From: Bdellovibrio svalbardensis
GTDB taxonomy: Bacteria > Bdellovibrionota > Bdellovibrionia > Bdellovibrionales > Bdellovibrionaceae
Length of the DNA stretch: 64,000 bases
Assembly: GCF_029531655.1 (NCBI RefSeq)
Contig: NZ_JANRMI010000004.1
Location: forward strand, 1 to 64,000
Direction of reading: 5' to 3'
Positions 54,780-63,900 of this stretch are shown here, one piece after another (positions within the stretch are counted from its first letter, which is position 1; each line of letters starts with the position of its first letter). The translations under genes and the position numbers were made by a program. The notes under the pieces were generated by a model, which did not search any database, was not told the origin of the DNA, and saw nothing but the letters and a program-made list of their open reading frames with translations.

Positions 54780-55961
54780 ATGTCACACAAAAAAAGAATC
54801 TTAGCCATGACTGCAACTCGCTCGGACTATGATCTCCTGAGCTATCTCTATAAGCTCCTAGCCGCAGACCCTGACATTGACTTTCGCTTGCTTGTTTCCG
54901 GAACTCACCTCTCCAAAACTTATGGCTATTCAGTTAAAGAAATTGAACACGATATGATCCCTATTTTAACGAAAATAGAAACTTTGTTTGATAGCGATAG
55001 CAAGGCTGCCCGCCTAAAATCAGCTGCCCTACTTATGGAAAACTCCCTGCACTCTATCAATGATTTTTCTCCTGAAGTCGTTATCTTTTGCGCCGATCGA
55101 GAAGACGCTATTGCAGGAGCGCTCATTGCAACATATCTGCAAATTCCTGGAGTTCATTTTTTTGGCGGAGACCATGCCTCTGATGGCCACATTGATCACT
55201 CTGTTCGCCATGCGACGTCAAAGCTGTCGACCGCTCACTTTGTTTCTACACTTGAGCATAAAGAGCGCCTCCTAAAGATGGGCGAACCCCCGTCACGAAT
55301 TTTCCAAATCGGCAGCCCAGCCATTGATAAGCTGATTGCTGAAAAACACATGAGTAAAGACGACCTAAAAATCGCGCTGGGATTGAAAGGATCATGGCCT
55401 CAAAAATATGCTCTCTTAACCTATCATCCAATGTCCAACGAAGAAGCCCAAAGTGGGCAACACATGGAAGACATCATCACATCCTTGAAGACAGAAGGAT
55501 ACGCGATCTTCTGCAATTCTCCGAATGTTGACTCTGGAAGCAAAGAGATTCTGTCCATCATCAACAAATATCAACACACAGAGAATTTCTATAAATTCCA
55601 AAACTTGCCTCGTGAGACTTTTGTTAATCTTATGAGAAATGCCGACCTTATGATTGGAAACTCAAGTGCTGGAGTTGTCGAAGCAGCTTCTTGCAAAATT
55701 AAGGTTATCAATGTGGGACAACGCCAACGAGGACGTTACAGTGCGGGCAATGTCATTTTCTGCGATAATAACAAAACAAGTATCTTACAAGCTTTTGAGC
55801 AAATAAAATCTCCTGCTTATTTACAGCTGATTCAGTCCCTCGAAAATCCCTACGGTGATGGTCAGTCCTCGCAACGTGCCTATGAAATAATCAAAACGCA
55901 CAATTTTAAGGACATTCTCGCAAAAAAAGAGGACCCACTATCCTTTAGTGTTCAAAAATAG
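54780..55961 (+). CDS. legG: Hydrolysing UDP/GDP-sugar 2-epimerase, LegG/NeuC-like
   Basis: 393 residues from ATG 54780 with GAGG five bases before. The frame is open 50 codons further up but without a site. NeuC fold: TATRSDYDLLSYLYKLL, ADREDAIAGALIAT, FFGGDHASDGHIDHSVRHA, and the C-terminal GNSSAGVVEAAS. It releases the NDP and epimerises C2, the step before LegI. It is the only pathway gene on the plus strand, lying between two minus-strand operons, and its end overlaps legI by 17 bases. Confidence 0.9.
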   Translation: MSHKKRILAMTATRSDYDLLSYLYKLLAADPDIDFRLLVSGTHLSKTYGYSVKEIEHDMIPILTKIETLFDSDSKAARLKSAALLMENSLHSINDFSPEVVIFCADREDAIAGALIATYLQIPGVHFFGGDHASDGHIDHSVRHATSKLSTAHFVSTLEHKERLLKMGEPPSRIFQIGSPAIDKLIAEKHMSKDDLKIALGLKGSWPQKYALLTYHPMSNEEAQSGQHMEDIITSLKTEGYAIFCNSPNVDSGSKEILSIINKYQHTENFYKFQNLPRETFVNLMRNADLMIGNSSAGVVEAASCKIKVINVGQRQRGRYSAGNVIFCDNNKTSILQAFEQIKSPAYLQLIQSLENPYGDGQSSQRAYEIIKTHNFKDILAKKEDPLSFSVQK

Positions 55962-56958
55962 ATTCATCTTCTTCATAGTTTTTTGAAGCTTTCTTTCCAA
56001 TAACTAGATCCCACTGATTGGCAGAAATGCCAGTCGGTGCTCTTTTTGTTGTTAGATTCTCGTCGGAAAGGATTTCTCCTTTTTGAATCGGCCTGCTTGC
56101 AACAATCAACCTGCGAGTGATCGCTTTATTTTTTTCCTCCGAAGGACTGGCTTTCTTTACATCCGATCCAAGGCAAATTTCAACATCACGAACAGCTTGA
56201 ACTAAGTCTTTCAATTGTTGAGGTGTCAATGACGCCTGATGATCAGGACCTTCCATAGATGTATCGATAGTGAAATGCTTCTCAAGAACGGTCGCTCCAA
56301 GAGCCGCTGCCGCCGTGCAAACGGTTAATCCTAAAGTGTGATCAGAATAGCCAATTTCTGTTTTGAGATGTTCTTTCATCGTCAACATCGCTCGCAAATT
56401 CACGTCTCTCATTGGAGTTGGGTATTCGGTATTACAATGAAGGAAAGTTAGTTGTTCCGCCTTTGCTCCCGCCTTAACCAAAGTCTCTTTGGCAGCCAGA
56501 ACTTCAATCAAATCCGCCATTCCGGAAGAAACAATGAGAGGCAAGCCTGTCTTAGCAAACTTACGCAAGAACGGCACATTAGTAATCTCGGCCGACCCAA
56601 TTTTCAGACGGCGAATTCCTAAATTCACCAAAAATTCGAGACTATCATCATCATCAGGAGTAGACATAAACTCTATGCCGATTTTTTCACAATGCTCTTT
56701 AATCGCACCGAACTGGTCATAGCTGAGCTCCAGCTTCTTGATCATATCAAACTGTCCATCGGAAGTTTCTCCAAGTGCGTTTTTTTGATACTCAGCCAAT
56801 TTAGCTTTTTTTGTAAGAAGCTTTTCAGTTTTAAAAGTTTGAAACTTCACCGCGTCTGCCCCAGCTTCTTTAGCAATATCACAAAGCCTAATCGCTAAAT
56901 CAAAACTTCCATTATGATTTACGCCCGCCTCTGCAATAATAAACACTTTATTTTTCAT
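55945..56958 (-). CDS. legI: Nonulosonic acid synthase, LegI/NeuB-like
   Basis: 337 residues from ATG 56958. NeuB barrel: IIAEAGVNHNGSFDLA, DAVKFQTFKTE, GYSDHTLGLTVC, LEKHFTID, then a SAF/antifreeze-like C-terminal domain (RRLIVASRPIQKGEILS). It condenses phosphoenolpyruvate with the 6-carbon diamino sugar. The stop of the upstream FemAB-like gene and this ATG share one base (TGATG). Confidence 0.92.
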   Translation of the reverse strand: MKNKVFIIAEAGVNHNGSFDLAIRLCDIAKEAGADAVKFQTFKTEKLLTKKAKLAEYQKNALGETSDGQFDMIKKLELSYDQFGAIKEHCEKIGIEFMSTPDDDDSLEFLVNLGIRRLKIGSAEITNVPFLRKFAKTGLPLIVSSGMADLIEVLAAKETLVKAGAKAEQLTFLHCNTEYPTPMRDVNLRAMLTMKEHLKTEIGYSDHTLGLTVCTAAAALGATVLEKHFTIDTSMEGPDHQASLTPQQLKDLVQAVRDVEICLGSDVKKASPSEEKNKAITRRLIVASRPIQKGEILSDENLTTKRAPTGISANQWDLVIGKKASKNYEEDESIFEH

Positions 56959-57941
56959 CAAACCGCTCCGCGATATTTTAAGAACATTTTAAGATTAACT
57001 TTTTCTGGAAACTGCTCATTGAAAACCTGCATATATTCTGCAAAGACTTCATGATTATAAATCTTCCCACCAATCCAAAATGGTTGCAGGCAGTCAGAAA
57101 ACTTGGACTTAAATTTAAATAGACTATCATTAACTTCCGGAGTTCTACCACCGCCTAGAAAAAAAACTTTCTTCCCCTCCTTGCGCACAATCTCCGAAAC
57201 TTCATCCAGCATATAGTAATTGGCGTTTAAAGAGTAAAACTCTTCGTGATTTGCCGAAAGATGATAGTAAGCAATTTCTTCGCCAAAAATAATGAAAGCC
57301 ATAGAAACTATGGCACCCTCATGTTTAATAGCGAAAAGTTTAACCTCATCTAGAGCAAGCAAACTCTCAAAATAACTTCTCCCAAAATAATAGAAGCCTG
57401 CTGCCGCATTCTTATCCATCGTTCGATAGTACAGTTCAATAAACCTCTCAATATCATTGGACTCTTGCACCTCTAAGGATCCAGCACACTTTCGTAAAAT
57501 ATTTCTAGTCGTTTGCCCGTAGCGAGTCCAACGATCTTCTTTACTATTTTGCAAATCAATAAAAACAGTCGAGCGGTCAAACCTGGCAAAATCCAAATTA
57601 TCTGCAAAATTCTGCGGGAATTCATTGAAGGGATGAAAGCGTAGAAATTCTGCGATAATATTCTCGCTCTTGCACCTTGCTTGATATGCCTGCATCGCAC
57701 GACCTAAAAAATCACGGTCTGAATTATTTGTGCAAAAACCACCGAAACCGTAAGCAGTTTCAAGATCAAAGTAAAGCTCTGCCAGTTTCCTGGTTCCAAT
57801 AGAGTAAATGGGTCGCTTTATAGAGATATTCTTAAAAACAAAGCTAGCTTCTTGATACTTGAACTCGAATACACTCTCCCCCTTGTTCAAATAGAGTTCG
57901 GAGTATTTCTTTTGAAAATAGAGATCAGCAAAGAAATTCAT
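56958..57941 (-). CDS. GNAT/FemAB-like transferase, candidate LegH replacement
   Basis: 327 residues from ATG 57941, directly after the legC stop (TAGTGATG; a GTG three bases earlier is an alternative start). The C-terminal GNAT-type half includes KHEGAIVSMAFIIFGEE and FLGGGRTPEVNDSLFKFKSK. It lies between legC and legI, exactly where the N-acetyl transferase LegH step is needed. It could be the N-acyltransferase of this pathway, perhaps adding something other than acetyl. Inferred from context and fold only. Confidence 0.72.
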   Translation of the reverse strand: MNFFADLYFQKKYSELYLNKGESVFEFKYQEASFVFKNISIKRPIYSIGTRKLAELYFDLETAYGFGGFCTNNSDRDFLGRAMQAYQARCKSENIIAEFLRFHPFNEFPQNFADNLDFARFDRSTVFIDLQNSKEDRWTRYGQTTRNILRKCAGSLEVQESNDIERFIELYYRTMDKNAAAGFYYFGRSYFESLLALDEVKLFAIKHEGAIVSMAFIIFGEEIAYYHLSANHEEFYSLNANYYMLDEVSEIVRKEGKKVFFLGGGRTPEVNDSLFKFKSKFSDCLQPFWIGGKIYNHEVFAEYMQVFNEQFPEKVNLKMFLKYRGAV

Positions 57942-57943
57942 CA

Positions 57944-59092
57944 CTAAGAACTCTGAAAAAAACAACTAGAAGGAATGTTCACGAGACGCTCTTCAATCCA
58001 TTCAGAATTCACCAGAGGCATGCAGAAGCAGTCTTTATACATTTCGAGTCTATTCATCAACTTCCAAACTGGACGTGTCATAACCTTGTGAGAATTCGTT
58101 TCCTCTAAAAATGAATTTCTCTGCGTTTCGTCAGCTAGCAAAATAGCATTCAACCAGAAATTAGATTGTGCATTTGATGGTTCACTCACAAATTTAATCT
58201 CATGTTTTAAGAAAAACACTTGATACTTTTTAGCTAACTCACGTTTATTCTGCAAAATTAACGGCAAAGACTCTAACTGAGCACATCCTAAGGCCGCATT
58301 GATGTTGGGAAGGCGATAGTTATAGCCAACCTCATCATGAACATACTCGTAGGGATGAGGGCGCTTCGAAGTTGTCGTCATGTGCTTTGCCCGCTTCGCC
58401 AGAACCGGATCATCGGTAATAACAATACCGCCTCCACCAGTTGTGATGGTCTTATTACCATTAAAGCTCATCACACCTACCTTTCCGAAACGTCCCGTGT
58501 GTACTCCCTTATAGTAGCTGCCCAGGCTTTCGGCAGAATCCTCTACCAACGGAATTTTATATTCTTCACAGAGCGCCGCGATTTCATCAATACGACAAGG
58601 GTGACCAAAAGTATGCATCGGCAAAACAGCAGAGATCTTTTTACCACTAATTCTATTCCAACATGCTCCATCCCTCAAAACTGCATGCTGATGCAAAAAA
58701 TCCTTTAAACTTTGTGCACTCATCCCTAAAGTATCGCGATCAACGTCGACAAAAACAGGCTTCGCCCCCACATAGGCAATCGCATTACAAGTTGCAACGA
58801 AGGTTAACGGCTGAGTAATAACCTCATCTTCGCGACCAACACCAACAAGCATCAGCGCAACATGTAAAGCAGCCGTACCGTTCATAGTCGCGATGGCATA
58901 TTTTGCTCCCGTAAAATCCGCCATCATCTGCTCGAAGCGATCTACATATTTACCAACACTGGAAACATAGGTCGAATCGATACAATCTAAGACATATTTT
59001 TTTTCATTACCGGCGAAGTACGGCTCATGAAGAGCGATGAAGTCTTTTTCAGGATAAAGATTGCGAATGAATGCTCGTACATCATCAAACAT
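57944..59092 (-). CDS. legC: LegC-family DegT/DnrJ aminotransferase
   Basis: 382 residues. FIALHEPYFAGNEKKYVLDC and DSTYVSSVGKYVDRFE are LegC hallmarks. PLVEDSAESLGSYYKG holds the PLP-pyridine Asp, and SFNGNKTITTGGGGIV the PLP Lys. It transaminates the 4-keto sugar made by LegB, using glutamate. Overlaps legB by 8 bases. Confidence 0.92.
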   Translation of the reverse strand: MFDDVRAFIRNLYPEKDFIALHEPYFAGNEKKYVLDCIDSTYVSSVGKYVDRFEQMMADFTGAKYAIATMNGTAALHVALMLVGVGREDEVITQPLTFVATCNAIAYVGAKPVFVDVDRDTLGMSAQSLKDFLHQHAVLRDGACWNRISGKKISAVLPMHTFGHPCRIDEIAALCEEYKIPLVEDSAESLGSYYKGVHTGRFGKVGVMSFNGNKTITTGGGGIVITDDPVLAKRAKHMTTTSKRPHPYEYVHDEVGYNYRLPNINAALGCAQLESLPLILQNKRELAKKYQVFFLKHEIKFVSEPSNAQSNFWLNAILLADETQRNSFLEETNSHKVMTRPVWKLMNRLEMYKDCFCMPLVNSEWIEERLVNIPSSCFFQSS

Positions 59093-60077
59093 TATAGATA
59101 TCTACTTTATATTTAGAGAGATTGCGCGGATCTTTGAACCACTCGATTGTTCTTTCCAAACCTGACTTTATTGTGTATTTCGGTTTGAAGCCCGTTAAGG
59201 CTTCGATCTTGCTGTTGTCGCACCAAAGTCGAAACACTTCAGATTTTTCCGGTCGGAATCTACTTTCATCGACCAACAACTCAACGTCACTTTTCATAAT
59301 CTCTTTGATCATTTTGATCGTATCGAAAACGCTGATTTCAAAGTTCGATCCGATATTAATAGTCTTTCCTGCCGCCTCATCACTCTCTGCGAGTGCAATG
59401 AAGCCACTGCACGTGTCTTCAACATAGTTAAAGTCCCTAGTTGGAGCCACATCCCCTAATTTAATTTGTTTTTTTCCTGCGGCGATCTGAGTAATAATTG
59501 TCGGAATTACCGCACGTGCAGACTGACGTGGTCCATAGGTATTAAAAGGACGAGCAATCACTAATGGCAAATTGAACGAGTTATAAAAGCTCATTGCCAT
59601 CGCATCCGCACCAATTTTAGAAGCACTATAAGGACTTTGTGGACTGAGCGGATGTTCCTCGTTGATCGGAACATACTGAGCTGTCCCATAGACTTCACTG
59701 GTCGATGTATGAATAACCTTCGAACACCCATTATCAAGAGCCGCTTGGCAAATGTTCAAAGTTCCTTTGATATTCGTATCAACATAGCTATCAGGAGCCA
59801 GGTAAGAATATGGAATAGCAATCAATGCAGCCAAGTGGAAAACAACATCGATATCTTTAGTCACTTTTTTGCAAAAATGTGGATCACGAACATCACCAGA
59901 AATAACTTCGATATCTTTAAGACAGCCGATATCTTCAAGCCATCCCCAATAGTTAAATGAGTTGTAGAGGCTTAGCGCCCTGACCTTTGCACCTGCAGCA
60001 ACTAACATTTCAGTCAGGTGCGACCCAATAAAGCCATCCGCCCCTGTCACTAGAACTCTTTTACCTTTAAGATTCAT
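59085..60077 (-). CDS. legB: NAD-dependent sugar 4,6-dehydratase, LegB-like
   Basis: 330 residues, extended SDR. GADGFIGSHLTE binds NAD, followed by YNSFNYWGWLEDI, a LegB hallmark. The catalytic Tyr and Lys are in SPYSASKIGADA. It makes a 4-keto-6-deoxy sugar from GDP- or UDP-GlcNAc. ATG overlaps the wecC-like stop by one base. Confidence 0.93.
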   Translation of the reverse strand: MNLKGKRVLVTGADGFIGSHLTEMLVAAGAKVRALSLYNSFNYWGWLEDIGCLKDIEVISGDVRDPHFCKKVTKDIDVVFHLAALIAIPYSYLAPDSYVDTNIKGTLNICQAALDNGCSKVIHTSTSEVYGTAQYVPINEEHPLSPQSPYSASKIGADAMAMSFYNSFNLPLVIARPFNTYGPRQSARAVIPTIITQIAAGKKQIKLGDVAPTRDFNYVEDTCSGFIALAESDEAAGKTINIGSNFEISVFDTIKMIKEIMKSDVELLVDESRFRPEKSEVFRLWCDNSKIEALTGFKPKYTIKSGLERTIEWFKDPRNLSKYKVDIYNV

Positions 60078-61303
60078 TACTTCAATCCCTCACGAAAAAT
60101 ACCGCAGAAATCCAGAACTTGAGAACGCTGAACTTCCAGCGTCTTAAATTCTTTATGCCCAACCAAGAATACCAAAAGATCGCAACTGTTTGCAGCCGTT
60201 TGATAGTCCATCAATTCAATTCTAATATGTTTTCCGATATTTGGTTCAACTCCAAACACTTGCAAGCCTTCTCTAAGCAGAGTCGTGGTAATATACAGGG
60301 CCGGAGACTCGCGAAGATCATCAATATCTGGTTTGAATGCTAGCCCCATGCACGCAATTTTCGGCTTGCGTCCATTTTTCATCTCAAAACTCATCGCCGC
60401 ATTTTTTACCTTTTCAATAACCCATTCACTTTTGAAATCGTTCTGACGACGCGCGGTCTCGATCAACTTCGCTGCACCAGCCCCTGCATCAACAATGAAC
60501 CAAGGGTCGACTGCGATACAATGCCCGCCCACCCCGCAACCTGGATTCAGAATATTTACGCGAGGATGACGATTCGCTAAGCCAATCAACTCCCACACAT
60601 TGATTTCAAACTTATCGCAAAGAACAGAAAGCTCATTGGCAAATGCAATGTTAACATCGCGGTAGCTATTTTCAGTTAATTTGGCCATCTCTGCAGTGCG
60701 AGCGTTGGTCTCTAAGACCTCGCCCGTAACAAAAGTACGGTAGAACTCTGCCACGAGATGAGTAGATTCAGGACGGACCCCACCAACGATGCGATCATTC
60801 TCGACGAGCTCTTTCATGATATGCCCGGGCAAAACACGCTCCGGGCAATGCGCTAAATGAATTTGCGATATATCAACGCCCATTTCAGCATACATTTTAG
60901 AAATCATATCAGTTGTGCCTACTGGAGACGTTGACTCAAGAACAACCAGGCATCCTGGCTTCAAATAAGGAACAATTGATCTAGCCGACGCAAAGACATA
61001 GTCTAAATTTGGCTTAGGCGCCTCGTTCTCTGCTAACGAAGGATGAAAGGGTGTCGGAACCGCTAAAATAAAGATATCTGCCTCTGTTGGCAGTGTGGCG
61101 GCTTTAAGATTTCCACTATTAACTGCCGCGCGCACAAACGTGTCCAATTCGGGCTCAACGATATGAATACGCCCTTGATTAATTATATCGACAACCTCTT
61201 GAACTATATCAACCCCAAAAACATTATAGCCACGGTTCGCAAGTAACGCAGCAGTGGGCAATCCGATATACCCCAAGCCAACAATACAAATCTTCTTTTT
61301 CAC
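60077..61303 (-). CDS. UDP-HexNAc dehydrogenase, WecC-like
   Basis: 408 residues of the UDP-glucose/GDP-mannose dehydrogenase family. GLGYIGLPTAALLANRGYN binds NAD; CPERVLPG, then GCGVGGHCIAVDPWFI with the catalytic Cys. This is the WecC pattern, oxidising UDP-ManNAc (or UDP-GlcNAc) at C6 to a uronic acid. It opens the operon wecC, legB, legC, GNAT, legI, and indicates an acidic HexNAcA sugar in the glycan. Confidence 0.9.
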   Translation of the reverse strand: MKKKICIVGLGYIGLPTAALLANRGYNVFGVDIVQEVVDIINQGRIHIVEPELDTFVRAAVNSGNLKAATLPTEADIFILAVPTPFHPSLAENEAPKPNLDYVFASARSIVPYLKPGCLVVLESTSPVGTTDMISKMYAEMGVDISQIHLAHCPERVLPGHIMKELVENDRIVGGVRPESTHLVAEFYRTFVTGEVLETNARTAEMAKLTENSYRDVNIAFANELSVLCDKFEINVWELIGLANRHPRVNILNPGCGVGGHCIAVDPWFIVDAGAGAAKLIETARRQNDFKSEWVIEKVKNAAMSFEMKNGRKPKIACMGLAFKPDIDDLRESPALYITTTLLREGLQVFGVEPNIGKHIRIELMDYQTAANSCDLLVFLVGHKEFKTLEVQRSQVLDFCGIFREGLK

Positions 61304-61487
61304 TGGGACCCTTCATAAGAATATTCTGTTTTTAAGAAACAGACGATAACGCCAAAATTTGCATTTAGCCAAGTGAAGAATATCTGCAAGGCTTTGTTTT
61401 GACAGCACTTTGATGCAACGTAACCAGATCGAAACCTTGCCTTGAGCGATTGACTTCGCTTTAATATTATTTTGAAAATTTTAGCGC

Positions 61488-61492
61488 AAGGA
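61488..61492 (+). promoter_or_regulatory. Ribosome-binding site preceding an ATT start
   Basis: AAGGA with a 7-base spacer to the ATT at 61500, which begins a family-typical glycosyltransferase N-terminus. This decides the start of the next gene. Confidence 0.6.
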
Positions 61493-61499
61493 CTACCGT

Positions 61500-62705
61500 A
61501 TTAAGCTGCTCTTTCTGACCGACAATTTCCCGCCAGAGGTAAACGCACCTGCCACTAGAACATTTGAACACTGTCGTTTTTGGGCTAAAAATGGGATTGA
61601 AGTCACTGTTATCACCTGCTTCCCCAATTTCCCCTCAGGAAAAGTATTCCCAGGATATACAAATAGATTATATCAATCCGAGTACATTGATGGGGTTCGC
61701 GTTGTCCGCGTCTGGTCTTATATGACCGCCAACGAGGGGTTCCTCAAGCGGGTTTTAGACTACCTCAGCTTTGCTTTGTTATCATTTATTGCGGGCCTTT
61801 TCATAAAAACAGACCTTATTGTTGCTACATCTCCACAATTTTTCACAACATGGAGCGGCTATCTACTCTCTAAGTTAAAAAGAAAACCTTGGATTTTTGA
61901 ACTCCGTGATATTTGGCCCGAGTCGATCAAAAGCGTAGGCGCCGTCGGTTCTGATAGAATCATCGGTCTCTTAGAAAAAATAGAACTCTTTTTATACCGT
62001 GATGCCGATAAAATCGTTGCGGTAACTGATTCCTTCAAAGAAAATCTCACTCGCAGAGGAATTACCTCTCAAAAGATCGAAATCATAACCAATGGCGTCG
62101 ATTTAAGTCATTTTCAACCTCAACCCAAACCCCAGAATCTTCTGAACAGCCTCGAACTTAACGGTAAATGGATTGTCGGATATATCGGTACTCACGGAAT
62201 GGCTCATAATTTAGATTTTATTCTGAATTCCATATCAGAGCTCAAAGATTCCAGTATTCACTTTCTCTTTATCGGCGACGGAGCAATGAAAGCTTCCCTG
62301 AAACAACAAGCACAGGATTTAAAGCTTAAAAATGTTACATTTTTGGATGCCGTCCCAAAAGATCAGATCCCGCACTATATCTCTTTGATTGATGTCGCCC
62401 TCGTTTCTCTGCGAAAATCAGAAACATTCAAAGGAGTTTTGCCATCTAAGATCTTTGAAAATGCCGCGATGAGAAAACCTATTCTCCTAGGTGTTGATGG
62501 AGAAGCTCGAAATCTCATAGAAAAATATCAAAGTGGTTTGTTTTATGAGCCAGAAAACAGGCAACAATTTATTTCAACACTGGCCCAGATCAAGCAGCCA
62601 GAAATTTACGAACAACTTGCAAATGGGGCTAGCAAATTGGCTCAGAATTACGATCGAAATCAACTCGCCCTGAGAATGATGAATATATTTAAAGAACTGA
62701 GTTAA
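61500..62705 (+). CDS. Family 4 glycosyltransferase (WbuB-like), apparent ATT start
   Basis: About 401 residues. The protein should begin IKLLFLTDNFPPEVNAPATR, exactly the family N-terminus, but the codon there is ATT and there is no ATG, GTG or TTG between the upstream in-frame TAG (61482) and 61722. The ATG at 61722 would cut off the first 74 residues including the nucleotide-fold start. The C-terminal GT-B half has VGYIGTHGMAHNLDF and EGVLPSKIFENAAM-like elements (FKGVLPSKIFENAA). It is probably the second glycosyltransferase after WecA-type priming. Confidence 0.88.
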   Translation: MKLLFLTDNFPPEVNAPATRTFEHCRFWAKNGIEVTVITCFPNFPSGKVFPGYTNRLYQSEYIDGVRVVRVWSYMTANEGFLKRVLDYLSFALLSFIAGLFIKTDLIVATSPQFFTTWSGYLLSKLKRKPWIFELRDIWPESIKSVGAVGSDRIIGLLEKIELFLYRDADKIVAVTDSFKENLTRRGITSQKIEIITNGVDLSHFQPQPKPQNLLNSLELNGKWIVGYIGTHGMAHNLDFILNSISELKDSSIHFLFIGDGAMKASLKQQAQDLKLKNVTFLDAVPKDQIPHYISLIDVALVSLRKSETFKGVLPSKIFENAAMRKPILLGVDGEARNLIEKYQSGLFYEPENRQQFISTLAQIKQPEIYEQLANGASKLAQNYDRNQLALRMMNIFKELS

Positions 62706-62787
62706 AACCTCCTGATGCCCAACGTCAGAACAAACTGAAGAACCCGAAATAAATTGCTAGCTGATGTTAACAAACTTATAAATTATT

Positions 62788-63867
62788 ATGATTTTCTATA
62801 CAGTCTTACCATTTTTAACCTCGCTTGCTATCGCGGTATTTTCAATTCCAATTATCATCCGCGTTGCTGATCTCAAGCATCTTATGGATGAGCCAGATTC
62901 CGAGAGAAAAATTCATAGCAAAAAAACACCAACACTTGGTGGAATTGCTATTTTTGCAGGAACCACTTTTGCTTTCTCGTCTTTCTCAGATTTCTTAAGA
63001 ACTGATGAAATTCACTTCATGATTCCGGCCTTGGTTTTGCTGTTTTTTGCTGGCGTTAAAGATGATATCCTTCTTTTAGCCCCTTGGAAGAAGCTCTCCG
63101 TACAAATTGGATGTGCGGCTTTATTAACAGTTTTGGGAAATCTGCGCCTAACAAACCTTTGGGGAATGTTTGAAATTGGGGCGATCTCAGAGCCAACTGG
63201 AATTGTTCTAACCATTATTATCATCGTTTCGCTTATAAATGCATTTAACCTCATTGATGGCGCCAATGGGCTTGCCGGCGGTCTCGGCCTGATATCAAGT
63301 ATCTTTTTTGGAGTTTGGTTCGCGCTTACAAATTCATTTTCGCTTTCAACCCTGGCTTTCTCATTAGCTGGCGCACTACTTGGCTTCCTTTTCTTTAACT
63401 TCAATCACGCGAAGATCTTCATGGGCGATACCGGCTCCATGATCATTGGGTTTATCATATCTATCCTGGCAATTAAATTTATTGAGGGAAATCGCATGCC
63501 CGGAGTTGAAAACTCAGCACTTTATATCAAGGCAGCGCCTGGAGTTGCCATCGCGGCTGTTTTGATTCCACTGCTTGATATGACGCGTGTTTTCATTTAT
63601 CGCCTATTTAAGAAGCGCAATCCTTTCTCTGCCGATAGAAACCACATTCATCATTTACTTATTGACATGGGACTCTCTCATGTCAAAGTCTCAGTGACTC
63701 TCTACGCAGCATCTCTTTTTTTCTTGGGCGTCGCCCTCTATTTAAGAAATTTGCGCTCTATGGACTTAGTCATTATCCTCGTGCTCCTTTCATCTTTTTT
63801 AAAACTCTCTGTCATTGCATCCAGAAGATACTGCTGCTCTTCTCATAAGAACCAGCTTGTTCGATAA
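62788..63867 (+). CDS. Undecaprenyl-phosphate sugar-1-phosphate transferase, WecA/MraY family
   Basis: 359 residues, about 11 membrane segments. KIHSKKTPTLGGIAIF, then AGVKDDI, NAFNLIDGANGLAGG, FMGDTGSM and DRNHIHHLL are the five cytoplasmic motifs of the PNPT family. It moves a HexNAc-1-phosphate from UDP onto undecaprenyl phosphate and so starts the repeat unit. It follows the GT4 gene by 82 bases on the plus strand. Confidence 0.9.
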   Translation: MIFYTVLPFLTSLAIAVFSIPIIIRVADLKHLMDEPDSERKIHSKKTPTLGGIAIFAGTTFAFSSFSDFLRTDEIHFMIPALVLLFFAGVKDDILLLAPWKKLSVQIGCAALLTVLGNLRLTNLWGMFEIGAISEPTGIVLTIIIIVSLINAFNLIDGANGLAGGLGLISSIFFGVWFALTNSFSLSTLAFSLAGALLGFLFFNFNHAKIFMGDTGSMIIGFIISILAIKFIEGNRMPGVENSALYIKAAPGVAIAAVLIPLLDMTRVFIYRLFKKRNPFSADRNHIHHLLIDMGLSHVKVSVTLYAASLFFLGVALYLRNLRSMDLVIILVLLSSFLKLSVIASRRYCCSSHKNQLVR

Positions 63868-63900
63868 AATCAAGCTGCTGCAGCGAAAGGTCCGCATCTC

